A DNA stretch of 64,000 bases from Brumimicrobium sp041655765 (GCA_041655765.1 JBBAEU010000009.1:1-64000), one strand, 5' to 3'; counted from the stretch's first letter, positions 17,112-27,250 are shown. Notes: a model not told the origin generated them from the sequence alone. Made by a program: numbers and translations.

Positions 17112-18557
17112 ATGGCATTAAAACAGTCGCTTTCTCAAAAAATGGAGCAAAAGCTTTCTCCACAGCAAATTCAGTTGATGAAATTGTTGCAGGTGCCTGC
17201 TGTTGAGATGGAACAAAGGATTAAACAGGAGTTAGAAGTGAATCCTGCACTCGAAGAGGGAAAGGATGATTATGAGGATGAATTTGATAATCAAGAAGAA
17301 TATAACGAAGCAGAGGGAGAAGAAAGAGATTTTGATATTGACGAGTATATAAGTGATGACGAACCTGCGTATAAAACGAGCGTCTCTAATCGTAGTAAAG
17401 ACGATGAAGAGAAATCCATGCCCATTTCCTCAGGAACTTCTTTTCACGAGCATCTTTTGAGTCAGTTAAATTTGCAAAAATTGAACGAAAAAGAACTAAA
17501 AATTGCCACTTACATTATCGGCAGCTTAAATGATGCTGGTTATTTAGAAAGAGATTTAGATGCGATAGTTGATGACTTGGCTTTTTATCAAAATATTGAA
17601 ACAACAGATGAAGAAGTTGAAACAATTCTTAAAAATGTTCAACAATTGGATCCTGCTGGAGTAGGAGCCAGAGGTTTACAAGAATGTCTTGCTTTACAAA
17701 TGGAACGCATACAAGATGGTGATATTACTCGATATACGGCTTTAAAAATATTGGAAGAGCATTTCGAAGAGTTTACAAAAAAACATTACCAAAAAATCAT
17801 CAAAAAACTTGAAATTTCAGAAGAAGATTTAAAAGATGCCATACAAGAAATAATACGTCTCAACCCAAAACCAGGTGGATCAATAAAAGGTTCAACACAA
17901 GTGCCTCAACAAATTGTTCCTGATTTTAAAATTACTGAAGAAGATGGTGAATTAGAACTCACCTTAAACAGAAGAAATGCACCAGAATTGAGAATTAGTT
18001 CGGGATATATAGATATGCTAAAGACCTATTCTGAAGGCGGAGAATTAAGAAAATCAGATAAGGAAACTTTGGCGTTTGTAAAATCTAAACTCGATTCGGC
18101 AAAATGGTTTATTGATGCAATTCAACAACGACACAACACTTTATCTTCAACGATGACCGCCATCATGAATTACCAAAAAGAGTATTTTTTAACTGGCGAT
18201 GAAACCAACTTAAAACCTATGATTTTAAAGGACATTGCCGAGATTGTTAATTTGGATATTTCTACAATTTCAAGGGTGGCAAACTCAAAGTATGTGCAAA
18301 CACAGTACGGAACGTTTCCTCTTAAATATTTTTTCTCTGAATCGTTATCTACAGAGTCAGGTGAAGAAGTTTCAACAAGAGAGGTAAAGCAAATTTTACA
18401 AGATATTATCGACGCTGAAGACAAACACAAACCACTAACAGATGAAAAACTAGCAGTTGCTTTGCAAGAGAAAGGTTATAATATCGCCCGAAGAACAATT
18501 GCTAAATACAGAGAACAACTAAACATTCCCGTTGCCCGACTTAGAAAGGAGATTTAA
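17112..18557 (+). CDS. rpoN: RNA polymerase sigma-54 factor
   Basis: The 481-residue protein has all sigma-54 regions. The Gln/Leu-rich activator-interacting region I is KQSLSQKMEQKLSPQQIQLM. An acidic region II follows (about 50-95), then the core-binding domain. The C-terminal DNA-binding part carries the RpoN box ARRTIAKYRE. Sigma-54 directs transcription from -24/-12 promoters and needs AAA+ activators; no activator is encoded in this window. The stop overlaps the next start by one base (TAATG), so it is probably cotranscribed with the downstream membrane protein. Confidence 0.97.
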   Translation: MALKQSLSQKMEQKLSPQQIQLMKLLQVPAVEMEQRIKQELEVNPALEEGKDDYEDEFDNQEEYNEAEGEERDFDIDEYISDDEPAYKTSVSNRSKDDEEKSMPISSGTSFHEHLLSQLNLQKLNEKELKIATYIIGSLNDAGYLERDLDAIVDDLAFYQNIETTDEEVETILKNVQQLDPAGVGARGLQECLALQMERIQDGDITRYTALKILEEHFEEFTKKHYQKIIKKLEISEEDLKDAIQEIIRLNPKPGGSIKGSTQVPQQIVPDFKITEEDGELELTLNRRNAPELRISSGYIDMLKTYSEGGELRKSDKETLAFVKSKLDSAKWFIDAIQQRHNTLSSTMTAIMNYQKEYFLTGDETNLKPMILKDIAEIVNLDISTISRVANSKYVQTQYGTFPLKYFFSESLSTESGEEVSTREVKQILQDIIDAEDKHKPLTDEKLAVALQEKGYNIARRTIAKYREQLNIPVARLRKEI

Positions 18558-19210
18558 TGAAGAGGCTTGCTACGTTCATATCTTGGGTGTTTTTACCATT
18601 ATTCGTTCCGATATACGGTCTTTTAATTGTTTTGTATGTGCCATTATATTCGGCTTCTTTCGACGCAAATGCGTCTTTATACTTGATACAACCCGTATTG
18701 AAAATATTATTTTTAATCTTGTTTATTGTTTTCATTACTTTGGCGCCAGGACTCTCATTTGTAGTGATGAAAAAAAATAAAACAATTTCTTCCTTAGAAA
18801 TGGAAAATAGAAATGAAAGGTCAGCTCCCATTGCTTTAATGACAGTTTATTGCTTGATTCTTTTTCTTTTTCTTTCAGTTCAAAAAGATGAGGTTTTTAT
18901 TCCGCAGATATTAAAAGCAATGGTGCTGGGCGGTGTATTATCATGTGCACTTGCATATTTTATTACAAAAAAAATTAAAATAAGCTTCCATAGCATTGGA
19001 ATGGGTTCGCTCTTTGGCTTTTTGTACATGTATTCAAAACCTCTTATTCAAACACCTGTTGTTTTATTGGTTTTGGTTTTACTCTTAGGCGGAATTGTGA
19101 TGTCAAGTCGGATGATTTTGAATGCACATAAATTAAAAGAAGTTAATTTGGGCTATATAATTGGTGCTTTTTCTCAGATAGTTTCTATATTTTTGTATTT
19201 AAAACTTTAA
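18557..19210 (+). CDS. Integral membrane protein, possibly PAP2-related
   Basis: The 217-residue protein is mostly hydrophobic with about six to seven membrane spans. Conserved-looking polar patches are LEMENRNERSAPIAL, in the loop after span three, and KKIKISFHSIGMGSLFGFL. The second recalls a degenerate PAP2 phosphatase motif (S-x-H...G), and Bacteroidota proteins of this shape are often labelled PAP2-like. The full catalytic set is not evident, so phosphatase activity is uncertain. Its start overlaps the rpoN stop, and the M48 peptidase gene begins 4 bases after its own stop. Confidence 0.65.
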   Translation: MKRLATFISWVFLPLFVPIYGLLIVLYVPLYSASFDANASLYLIQPVLKILFLILFIVFITLAPGLSFVVMKKNKTISSLEMENRNERSAPIALMTVYCLILFLFLSVQKDEVFIPQILKAMVLGGVLSCALAYFITKKIKISFHSIGMGSLFGFLYMYSKPLIQTPVVLLVLVLLLGGIVMSSRMILNAHKLKEVNLGYIIGAFSQIVSIFLYLKL

Positions 19211-19214
19211 AAAG

Positions 19215-20009
19215 ATGAAAAAAATAATTTCAGCATACCTTATTTTATTTTCAATCGTTTTTCTATCAGGTTGTGGCACTTCAAAAGGAGGTGGATTTAA
19301 TCTGTTTTCAGTAGAGCAAGATAAACAATTAGGAGCACAAGTTGCCCAAGAAATTGAAAGTAATCCAACAGAATATCCGATTTTGGATAGTGCAAGATAC
19401 GCAACTGCTTATCGTTTTCTGTACGATATTAGAGATAGAATCTTGAACTCGCAAGCAATAGATTTTAAAGATGAATTTGCTTGGAGATTACGAATTATTG
19501 AAGATGATAAAACCTTAAATGCCTTCTGTACGCCAGGTGGATACATTTATGTTTACACAGGATTGATAAAATTCCTAGATGGAGAGGATGAATTGGCTGG
19601 AGTTTTGGCACACGAAATTGGACATGCAGATTTGCGCCATTCTACACGCCAAATGACCAAGGTTTATGGTGTGCAAGTACTGCTCGATCTGATTGCAGGC
19701 GACAGAGAACTACTGAAAGATATAACTACTAGTTTAATCAATCTTAAATTCTCAAGAACGCACGAAACAGAAGCAGACGGTGCATCGGTTAAATATTTGT
19801 GTGAGACAGAATATGCTGCTTCAAGTGCAGCTAAATTCTTTGAGAAAGTTGAGGCTAGTGGCGCAGCAAGTCCACCAGAATGGTTAAGTACACACCCAAG
19901 TCATGACAAACGAATAGAAAATTTCTATACTACAGCTGGAGGAATGAGCTGTAGTGGAAACAATGCCGCGAAAGAGCGCTACCAACAATTGAAAAATGCC
20001 TTACCATAA
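19215..20009 (+). CDS. M48 family metalloprotease lipoprotein
   Basis: The 264-residue protein has a lipobox at Cys20 (FLSGC). The zinc protease motif is HEIGH (H133, E134, H137), and the third ligand is probably E186 in THETEAD. This layout matches BepA/LoiP-like periplasmic M48 proteases, which handle misassembled outer-membrane proteins. The NAFCTPGGYIYVYTGL segment before the active site is typical. TPR repeats of BepA are absent, so it is closer to the short LoiP/YcaL type. Its stop overlaps the next start (TAATG). Confidence 0.92.
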   Translation: MKKIISAYLILFSIVFLSGCGTSKGGGFNLFSVEQDKQLGAQVAQEIESNPTEYPILDSARYATAYRFLYDIRDRILNSQAIDFKDEFAWRLRIIEDDKTLNAFCTPGGYIYVYTGLIKFLDGEDELAGVLAHEIGHADLRHSTRQMTKVYGVQVLLDLIAGDRELLKDITTSLINLKFSRTHETEADGASVKYLCETEYAASSAAKFFEKVEASGAASPPEWLSTHPSHDKRIENFYTTAGGMSCSGNNAAKERYQQLKNALP

Positions 20010-20743
20010 TGGTGATAAAATTGGAAACAGGGGAAAAAGTGGATTTAAGTCGTGGGATCGACTTGTCAATTCCTGTGTCCTCCAATGTTGGTCCAATTGC
20101 ATGGCACGTTGAAAACCCAAGTTTTCAGCCAGTAACGTCTGAAAACTGGACGGGAATGGTTGAAAAAGGTGGAAGCGTAAATTTCTTTGACATTCATTTT
20201 AATCCACATGGAAACGGAACACATACTGAATGCTTGGGACATATCACTTCCAAAGTTTATTCTGTAAATGAAAGTCTAAAAGAGTACTTTTTTGTTTCCG
20301 TCCTAATTTCTGTCAAACCACAAGAAAAGAACGGTGATTTGGTGATAACAGAGAGTGAACTTTCTGCACTTAGAGAATATTCTAGTATGGACGCCCTAAT
20401 TATTAGAACATTACCAAATAACTCGTCTAAAAAAAGTAAAAACTATTCATCAACGAATCCTCCATATTTAGATGTTTCTTGTCTCCAAATTCTAAACCAA
20501 TTAGGGGTAAAACACTTGTTGGTCGATTTACCGAGTGTCGATAAAGAAAATGATGGAGGAAAAGTTGAATTTCATCATCAGTTTTGGGGCGTTCCTGATA
20601 AACCTCGCTATGACAAAACTATTACTGAAATGATTTTTGTTCCCGATGAAGTGGAAGACGGAAAATATTTGTTAAACCTTCAGTTGGCACCATTTGAATT
20701 AGATGCTGCCCCAAGCAGACCGATTATTTATAAATTTTTTTAA
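20009..20743 (+). CDS. Cyclase family protein (kynurenine formamidase-like fold)
   Basis: The 244-residue soluble protein carries the metal-binding motif of the cyclase family, here HGNGTHTECLGH (H67, H72, E74, H78), a variant of HxGTHxDxPxH. The family includes kynurenine formamidase and other metal-dependent amide or lactone hydrolases. No other tryptophan-degradation gene is nearby, so the substrate is unknown. Other family-like segments are RGIDLSIPVSSN near the N-terminus, DALIIRTLP in mid-protein and LNLQLAPFELDAAPSRPI at the end. It overlaps the M48 gene by one base and lies 9 bases before the glycoside hydrolase gene. Confidence 0.85.
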   Translation: MVIKLETGEKVDLSRGIDLSIPVSSNVGPIAWHVENPSFQPVTSENWTGMVEKGGSVNFFDIHFNPHGNGTHTECLGHITSKVYSVNESLKEYFFVSVLISVKPQEKNGDLVITESELSALREYSSMDALIIRTLPNNSSKKSKNYSSTNPPYLDVSCLQILNQLGVKHLLVDLPSVDKENDGGKVEFHHQFWGVPDKPRYDKTITEMIFVPDEVEDGKYLLNLQLAPFELDAAPSRPIIYKFF

Positions 20744-20752
20744 GTTTAAAAT

Positions 20753-22909
20753 ATGCGTTTTTTATTTCTACCTTTCTCTTTATCAGTACTTTTCTCTTTA
20801 TCAGTATTAGGTCAGAACATTGAACCTTTAACAGTCGAAATTCTTCATCAAAAGGAAAATCAAATTGAGAAAAATGCAAGATTGGAACTGGGTTTCACGC
20901 TACCTGATGAAATAATGGGGCAGATATACCAATTTATGCAAAGCAGACCACACCATCGCACCGGATTGAATCCTTTTGTTGAATGGGATTTAGATATAAA
21001 CGCAACTTTTACACATAAAGAATCTGGAGAAAAATTTAATTCCATCGGTTTTTGGTTTACAGATATTCAGCGAGATTCTCAAAGAAATGTATGGAAACAA
21101 CTAGCGACAGAGTTGCCATTTAGGATCCGTTTTGCGCCAACCATGACAGGAGAATGGGAAGTTGAGGTAAATGTAGCAATCCGAAGAGAAAATCAATTCA
21201 AATCAACCCCGAAAACTTTTAACGTAGTCGATTCAAATCACAAAGGATTTGTTTCTTTAAATCCAGAAACGAAATACCTTCAGCGCGAAGGAAAAACAAT
21301 TGTTCCAATCGGTATCAATCTTCCTTATCCACTCAATTTTAACAATCTTGTATATAGTAGAAATCCGCATGAAAAGTTAAACACCAAAGCATGGGAAAAT
21401 TTTCATTGGATGTTAAATGACTATATCTCGCAAGGTGGTGAGTTTTTGCGTTTTTTCTTACACCCAGCAGGAAGTGATATTGAGTTTGAAGAGGTTGGTT
21501 ACTACCAAGATAACCAAAATTATGCTTGGGAAGTAGATAAAGTCATTGAGACGTGTGAAAAAAACAATACACTGATTCAGTTTAACATTCTCTTTCATCA
21601 AATTTTTATGGAATTGGGGGATTATTACCAATATCGGTATGATTATGCCGATTATTGGCCTGATGGACATCCGCCGTATCGGGATGACACCCCCATCTCT
21701 GGTTATGCAAAAATATTGAATAGTAAAACGCCGTCGGATATGTTTCTCAATCCTATGGGAATCAAATACTTAAAAGCAAAGGCACGGTATATAATGGCGC
21801 GTTGGGGCTATTCTCCAGCATTATCAATGATTGAATTAGCAAGCGAACCTTGGCATGTAAATGAGAACCCTACGACAGGCAAAAAACCTTACAATGACAT
21901 CGGTGAAGAAGGAAATCTTGCTCGAAAGGCGGCTTACAATTACCACAAAGAGATTTCAAATTATATCAAAGATTCCATTGGGTATAATAAACATCTTTTA
22001 GCTGCTGTTGGGGCTTTCCCTTCGCCTTCGGAAATATTTCCAAATGCACATGAAAATGAGGTAACATATTCCGACAGCACTTGGTTTTTAAAGAACATTG
22101 ATATTATTTCGATATCTTATTATACACCTTCTCCTGAAAAACTCCTTATTTCAAAGTCTAACAAAAACAATGAATGTGGTTCAGGCGAAAACTCAATGGC
22201 TTGTAAAATTGAAAACCTAAAAAACGCATACGGTAAACCCGTTTTATTTGCTGAATCAGAAAACGGAGATGGTGCTTGTCCTTGTGCAGATTGTTTGGGT
22301 GAGAAAATTGACATTATGCGTTACCCTTATGCTGGAGCAATTGGTCATAATCTATGGTCAACTTGGTTTTATCACGAAGATGACCAAGGCAATGTCACAA
22401 GAGATGAAAGAACAACCTGGAAAGCAGTTATTCAGACAAAAAATTATTTTAACAGTGATTGGTTTAGGGAATTATTGGGAAACAAGGTTGTTTTTGGACG
22501 AGAAAAAAGTCATTTTGAAAAGGATAAGACTGAAGTCAAAGAACATCAATACATCATTTCAGAAAATTCAAACATGGTTGCTGGCTATGTTTATAACCGT
22601 ACATATAATATCAGCACAGCAACATCAAAACCAGACGAAGAAATTGTTGGAACACCTTGTGATTTTGGAGACAGTCCATTTGCTCAAAGAAGAAATATCT
22701 CTTGGAAGCCACAACCGCTTAAGATTGAAAATTTACAAGCATGGACGAAATATAAGGTAACATTTTATAGTTATCAGAACATTGAGCCGTTATATCAAAC
22801 AACTTACTTTAGTAATATTTTAGGAAAGTTAACGCTAAAACACCCAGACCTTTTACCAACATATTACGGAAATCCATTATTGTATTATAGAATTGAAAAA
22901 GAAGATTGA
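20753..22909 (+). CDS. Secreted DUF5060/glycoside hydrolase clan A-like protein
   Basis: The 718-residue precursor has a signal peptide (LFLPFSLSVLFSLSVLGQ). An N-terminal beta-sandwich (about 40-160, with FRIRFAPTMTGEWEVEV) resembles DUF5060. A TIM-barrel-like domain follows. MIELASEPWHV carries a likely acid/base Glu (E365) and PVLFAESENGDG a likely nucleophile (E501), a spacing usual for clan A retaining glycosidases. An Ig-like tail ends the protein without a T9SS sorting domain. Four cysteines cluster in GACPCADC and nearby. The glycan substrate cannot be told from sequence. It ends the run that began at asnS. Confidence 0.75.
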   Translation: MRFLFLPFSLSVLFSLSVLGQNIEPLTVEILHQKENQIEKNARLELGFTLPDEIMGQIYQFMQSRPHHRTGLNPFVEWDLDINATFTHKESGEKFNSIGFWFTDIQRDSQRNVWKQLATELPFRIRFAPTMTGEWEVEVNVAIRRENQFKSTPKTFNVVDSNHKGFVSLNPETKYLQREGKTIVPIGINLPYPLNFNNLVYSRNPHEKLNTKAWENFHWMLNDYISQGGEFLRFFLHPAGSDIEFEEVGYYQDNQNYAWEVDKVIETCEKNNTLIQFNILFHQIFMELGDYYQYRYDYADYWPDGHPPYRDDTPISGYAKILNSKTPSDMFLNPMGIKYLKAKARYIMARWGYSPALSMIELASEPWHVNENPTTGKKPYNDIGEEGNLARKAAYNYHKEISNYIKDSIGYNKHLLAAVGAFPSPSEIFPNAHENEVTYSDSTWFLKNIDIISISYYTPSPEKLLISKSNKNNECGSGENSMACKIENLKNAYGKPVLFAESENGDGACPCADCLGEKIDIMRYPYAGAIGHNLWSTWFYHEDDQGNVTRDERTTWKAVIQTKNYFNSDWFRELLGNKVVFGREKSHFEKDKTEVKEHQYIISENSNMVAGYVYNRTYNISTATSKPDEEIVGTPCDFGDSPFAQRRNISWKPQPLKIENLQAWTKYKVTFYSYQNIEPLYQTTYFSNILGKLTLKHPDLLPTYYGNPLLYYRIEKED

Positions 22910-23200
22910 TAATTAAAAGTATAACACTTAACATATCACTAAAAACCAATTATTAAAAGCAACACAATTAAAGAAGTAGATTTGTAGGGAGATTTTGTAT
23001 TAAATAAAAAACTTATTAATTACGAAACCACAATTGAAAGCACTAAATATCTACTTTTGTCATAAAATTTAGTTTAAGTGAATTAAAATCGCTTATTTGG
23101 TAGAATATGAATCCATAATAAATGATCGTTTTAACTTTAAAGCTAACTTTGGCATAAAATTGGTGTTATCCCTACTTAATATAATTAAAAAACTTGTGCT
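22910..23200. other. AT-rich intergenic region before the surface protein cluster
   Basis: This 291-base stretch has no credible gene. Two full -7 matches occur: TACTTTTG (23052-23059) and TAACTTTG (23144-23151). Both are followed within two bases by CATAAAATT, so the same short block appears twice about 92 bases apart. The second lies 49 bases before the next start codon and is the likelier promoter. Neither has a clear TTG at the usual distance. Confidence 0.5.
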
Positions 23201-26200
23201 ATGAAGAATTTTCTACTTATTCTCGTTTTATTAACTGGTTTCGTATTTCAAGGAAATACACAAAAACTAGATTATGAAAGAACATCTCCTTACTTTTTAG
23301 GGTTAAACCTTGGACATACTTGGCATACATCCGATGTTCAAAATGTAAAAATGAGTGAAAAATTCACTTGGGGAGCAGGAGTTGTTGCAGGAAGAACTTT
23401 TAACCGAGATTATGGAAAACTACTTTCTTATGACCTGCGTTTGAGATATTTAGGTGGTGGATGGTATGGGCGAGACCGTGATACAACAAGTTTTTTAACA
23501 GATAATTCAGCATTAAAACCAATGCTTGATACAGTTGGTTTTGCTACTAAGAATTTCAAATCAAGACAACATAGTTTGGATTTAGAATTTACTGTACATT
23601 GGAATAGATTGACCGAAAACACTGGAATCGACCCATATATTTTCGGAGGAATTGGTATTGTAGGTACAAAAACAGAGGGAGCATTAACGTCAGACCCAAA
23701 CTTAGAAGTTAATGATTTGACTTTTAATACACCTTTAGATATGAATGGCGATGGTGAAAATTATCAACTCTTTGACGTTAATGTTTTGCCTAGTCTTGGC
23801 GTTGGAATTGGATATTATTTTAACAGTAGCTTCTCTCTGGGAATTGAACACAGAACGACTTTCTTTAATAGTGATTATTTTGATGGGACTACAATTAATG
23901 CAAGCGGTAATCCAAGCAAAACATTTGAGAAAGATTTATACCATTATACAAGTATTTATTTTAAATGGTATTTAAAACCAAGGGTCGAAAAGGAAATTAA
24001 GGATCCAATTGTACCAGATAACAATGTGATTATTGATAATCCGAATGTGCCAGATGCTCCCATTCGTCCGCCTCATGTGAACTTTACACAACCAGCAAAC
24101 AATACACATACTGAAAGCGCGATTTACGACATCGAAGCTCGTTTGCAATATGTGGATAACCCACAGAGAATTATGTTTACTCAAAATGGAAATGGCGAGT
24201 TTGATTTTACTTTCGATCCTACAACTGGGGTCTTTAAATCAAGGGTAAATTTAGCGTATGGAGAGAATATATTCTATATTGCAGGTTATAACAATGATGG
24301 AAATGATAGCGATCAAATAATTATTATCCGTGAGGATAAAAGAATATATCCTCCAATTGTAAATATTGTTGACCCAGCAAGCTCACCACATAGAGTGAGC
24401 CAATTACAATATACTGTTCAAGCAAACATTCAAAATATTCAAGGTAGAAACCAATTGAATGTAACTTTTAATGGTTATAATTTCACAGATTATACATTTA
24501 CAGCAGATGGGAATATTAACTTCTTGGCAAATCTGAATTTACAAGCTGGAACAAATACGTTGACCATTGTTGGGACAAATGAAGCAGGTACAGACTCTGA
24601 TCAAACAGTGTTCATATATGAACGCACACCTGTACAGCCAAAAAATCCGCCGATAGTTAATATTACATCGCCCTCAAGTTCGCCTTATACAAGTGCAAAC
24701 AACTCGTATAAGGTTGAGGCAAATGTGTTTAATGTTAATTATAAAAACCAAATTGAAGTACAAATAAATGGTTCTGTAACAACAAATTTTACGTACAATT
24801 CTCTAAATAATAAAATCGAGTTTATTGCACCACTTCAAGAAGGGAGTAATATAGTTTATGTGAAAGCAACAAATTCGGATGGAGTGGATAGCGACCAAAC
24901 GCAAATCCTATATAATCGTGTGAAAAATCCACCAGTTGTTAGAATCACAAACCCGAATAGTAACATTTCTGTTAATACGGATACTTATGGAATTGTGGCA
25001 AGCATTACAAATGTTTCTTCAAAAAATCAAATTGAAGTAAGAATTAATGGAATTCAGACCACGAATTTCACGTATAATGTAAATACAAAACAGTTGAATT
25101 TCAACGCTTCTTTAATTCCTGGAATCAACAACATCCATATTATTGCAACAAACAACGATGGTTCTGACAGTGATGAAAAACAAATTTCTTATCGTGTAAG
25201 AAAAGAACAACCACCAATTGTAGATATTACTTCTCCTAATGTAAATCCGTTTCAATCAATTAACAACGGAGTGAATGTTAAAGCTTCTGTACTAAACGTT
25301 ACAACAAAAAGTCAAATAGAAGTAAGAATAAACGGATTTTCTACAACTGATTTTACTTACAACGGAAGTACAAATCAAGTAGATTTCCTAGTAAGTCTCA
25401 ACGAAGGAAATAATGTTGTGTCTGTGAAAGCAACAAATGATGTGGGGGCTGATAGCGATGAAATAATTGTTAATTATAAAAAAGCTGTAAATCCACCAAC
25501 GGTAAATATTACAACACCAAGTGAAAATCCTTTTACGGTAAACCAAAACAGCTCACCTGTTGTTGCTTCGGTTGTAGGTGTGAGTGATAAAAATCAGATT
25601 GTAGTTAAAGTGAATGGAGTGAATTTAACAAACTTCACTTACAATCAAAGCACAAAACAAGTTCATTTTGTAGCAAGTCTGAATTTAGGATTAAACACTG
25701 TTTATGTTCAGGCGGTGAATGAAGGCGGACAAGATTTCGACCAAACACAAATTATTTACCAAAGGTCTTCTTCAGAAACAGATGAAGAAAATGTAGGCTC
25801 TGGATTTAAACCAACTGTAACAATTACAATTCCGAGTGTTAATCCTTACACAACTGTATCCACAAATGAAAATGTAAGTGCAACTGTAACAGGTGTTAAC
25901 AATAAAAATCAAATTACAGTAAAAGTAAACAACACAACAGTAAGTAATTTTACTTTTGATGCTACAACGCGTGATTTGATGTTTAATACAGATTTAATCG
26001 TAGGAGAAAACAATATTGAAATTACAGGAACCAATTCTTTTGGAAGTACATCAGGTCAAACAAAAATTATTCGCCAAGTAATAAACCTTGCTCCTCCAAA
26101 AATTTCATTTATTAATCCTGCAAATCCAGGGGTTTCAACTAAGGAGAGCGAATTTACATTAAGAGCAAAAATTGAAAATATAACTTCAAAAAATGCGATT

Positions 26201-27250
26201 CTATTACATAAAAACGGAGCACAGGTTGAGCCTTCTCTATTTTCTTATGATGCACAAACGAAAATGTTAGAGTTTGCAACTTCATTGGTGTTGAATAAGA
26301 ATACCTTTGTAATTACTGCAATAAATAATGACGGTTCAGACCAAGCAGAGACGAACGTTATATTGACATTGAAAACAGTTGAAGCTATTCGTCCTGACGG
26401 TATGATCGGTAAACTCCCAAATCCTTGTAACAATCACCCAGAAATCCAAATTGTTAGCCCTGACAACTCTCCTTTTACATCGGAAATGAAAGGAATTGAG
26501 GTGAAGGTTAAGTTGACAAATATTACTTCTAAAGATCAGATTGAAGTGTATTTGAACAACCAACAGATTAATGTTTTGAACTTTAATTCATCAACGGGAG
26601 AGTTTTCACAATTTATAGGATTAAACGAGGGAGAAAACACTTACAAAGTAGTTGCAACAAACGATTGTTCATCAAAAGAAGAAGTTATCATAATCAATTT
26701 TGAAGAACCGAAATGTAGTGTAATAGATAATTCTGCAAACGGCGAGTTATGTATAGTTACGCCAACAGGTTCAATAGATCTTCAATTTTTATTAGAAAAT
26801 CCGAACTTCACATACAATGGTCCTTCTACATCAATTTATTTTAAACCATTGCAAGAGGGAGAAGCAAAAATTGGAACAACAACCTTTACTGTGTTAAAAG
26901 AAAATTTTTATCATTTCTCAGGAAATCAATCTATAAGTTTAAAACGTGTAAACCGCTTATGGGAAATTTGTATTGATGCTGAAGAATTTCCAAAGTTTGG
27001 TAATGGTGAAAGAAAACCTGCAAACCCTTGTGTTTCATCAACAAATATAGAAGATGGCAAAGAGGAAGTAAAGCCAGTTATAAAGCCACGACCAGATTTT
27101 AAACTTTCTCCAAACAGCAAACCAGACACTCAAGAGGATGGAGATGTCAAACCAAATATTCAGACACAACCGTCTCCGACGACACGAATGCCGTCTAGAG
27201 AAATAAATAAGCCAGCACAGAATCCTGTCGTATCTCCAAGAAGACCATAA
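23201..27250 (+). CDS. Outer-membrane barrel protein with nine Ig-like repeats and Pro-rich tail
   Basis: The 1349-residue precursor has a signal peptide ending GNTQ. Residues about 25-262 look like an outer-membrane beta-barrel: GLNLGHTWHTS, DLRLRYLGGGWYG, DPYIFGGIGIVG, LPSLGVGIGYYF and a closing YTSIYFKWYL strand. After a Pro/Asp-rich linker come nine Ig-like repeats of about 90 residues. A Cys-containing domain follows (about 1155-1280), then a tail rich in Pro, Lys and Arg ending SPRRP. There is no T9SS sorting domain, so export probably relies on the barrel. Layout resembles inverse autotransporters (intimin/invasin), but if both barrel ends face the periplasm the repeats would be periplasmic. 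An adhesin or envelope-spanning role is inference. Confidence 0.8.
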   Translation: MKNFLLILVLLTGFVFQGNTQKLDYERTSPYFLGLNLGHTWHTSDVQNVKMSEKFTWGAGVVAGRTFNRDYGKLLSYDLRLRYLGGGWYGRDRDTTSFLTDNSALKPMLDTVGFATKNFKSRQHSLDLEFTVHWNRLTENTGIDPYIFGGIGIVGTKTEGALTSDPNLEVNDLTFNTPLDMNGDGENYQLFDVNVLPSLGVGIGYYFNSSFSLGIEHRTTFFNSDYFDGTTINASGNPSKTFEKDLYHYTSIYFKWYLKPRVEKEIKDPIVPDNNVIIDNPNVPDAPIRPPHVNFTQPANNTHTESAIYDIEARLQYVDNPQRIMFTQNGNGEFDFTFDPTTGVFKSRVNLAYGENIFYIAGYNNDGNDSDQIIIIREDKRIYPPIVNIVDPASSPHRVSQLQYTVQANIQNIQGRNQLNVTFNGYNFTDYTFTADGNINFLANLNLQAGTNTLTIVGTNEAGTDSDQTVFIYERTPVQPKNPPIVNITSPSSSPYTSANNSYKVEANVFNVNYKNQIEVQINGSVTTNFTYNSLNNKIEFIAPLQEGSNIVYVKATNSDGVDSDQTQILYNRVKNPPVVRITNPNSNISVNTDTYGIVASITNVSSKNQIEVRINGIQTTNFTYNVNTKQLNFNASLIPGINNIHIIATNNDGSDSDEKQISYRVRKEQPPIVDITSPNVNPFQSINNGVNVKASVLNVTTKSQIEVRINGFSTTDFTYNGSTNQVDFLVSLNEGNNVVSVKATNDVGADSDEIIVNYKKAVNPPTVNITTPSENPFTVNQNSSPVVASVVGVSDKNQIVVKVNGVNLTNFTYNQSTKQVHFVASLNLGLNTVYVQAVNEGGQDFDQTQIIYQRSSSETDEENVGSGFKPTVTITIPSVNPYTTVSTNENVSATVTGVNNKNQITVKVNNTTVSNFTFDATTRDLMFNTDLIVGENNIEITGTNSFGSTSGQTKIIRQVINLAPPKISFINPANPGVSTKESEFTLRAKIENITSKNAILLHKNGAQVEPSLFSYDAQTKMLEFATSLVLNKNTFVITAINNDGSDQAETNVILTLKTVEAIRPDGMIGKLPNPCNNHPEIQIVSPDNSPFTSEMKGIEVKVKLTNITSKDQIEVYLNNQQINVLNFNSSTGEFSQFIGLNEGENTYKVVATNDCSSKEEVIIINFEEPKCSVIDNSANGELCIVTPTGSIDLQFLLENPNFTYNGPSTSIYFKPLQEGEAKIGTTTFTVLKENFYHFSGNQSISLKRVNRLWEICIDAEEFPKFGNGERKPANPCVSSTNIEDGKEEVKPVIKPRPDFKLSPNSKPDTQEDGDVKPNIQTQPSPTTRMPSREINKPAQNPVVSPRRP
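24067..26705 (+). repeat. Nine tandem Ig-like repeat units within the barrel protein
   Basis: Units start near 24067, 24350, 24647, 24929, 25211, 25493, 25807, 26093 and 26436, each about 280 bases. The protein consensus is PPxVxITxP, about 12 residues, VxAxVxxVxxKNQIEVxxNG, TxFTYN, VxFxASLxxGxNxVxVxATN, DGxDSDxxxIxY. Units three to seven are closest to one another; the first, eighth and ninth are more divergent. Confidence 0.85.

Noticed and set aside
24067..26705. Regular spacing of about 280 bases suggesting a DNA tandem repeat or array
   Set aside because: Similarity is at protein level (Ig-like units) with diverged DNA and no constant spacer-repeat structure, so it is neither a CRISPR array nor a recent tandem duplication.
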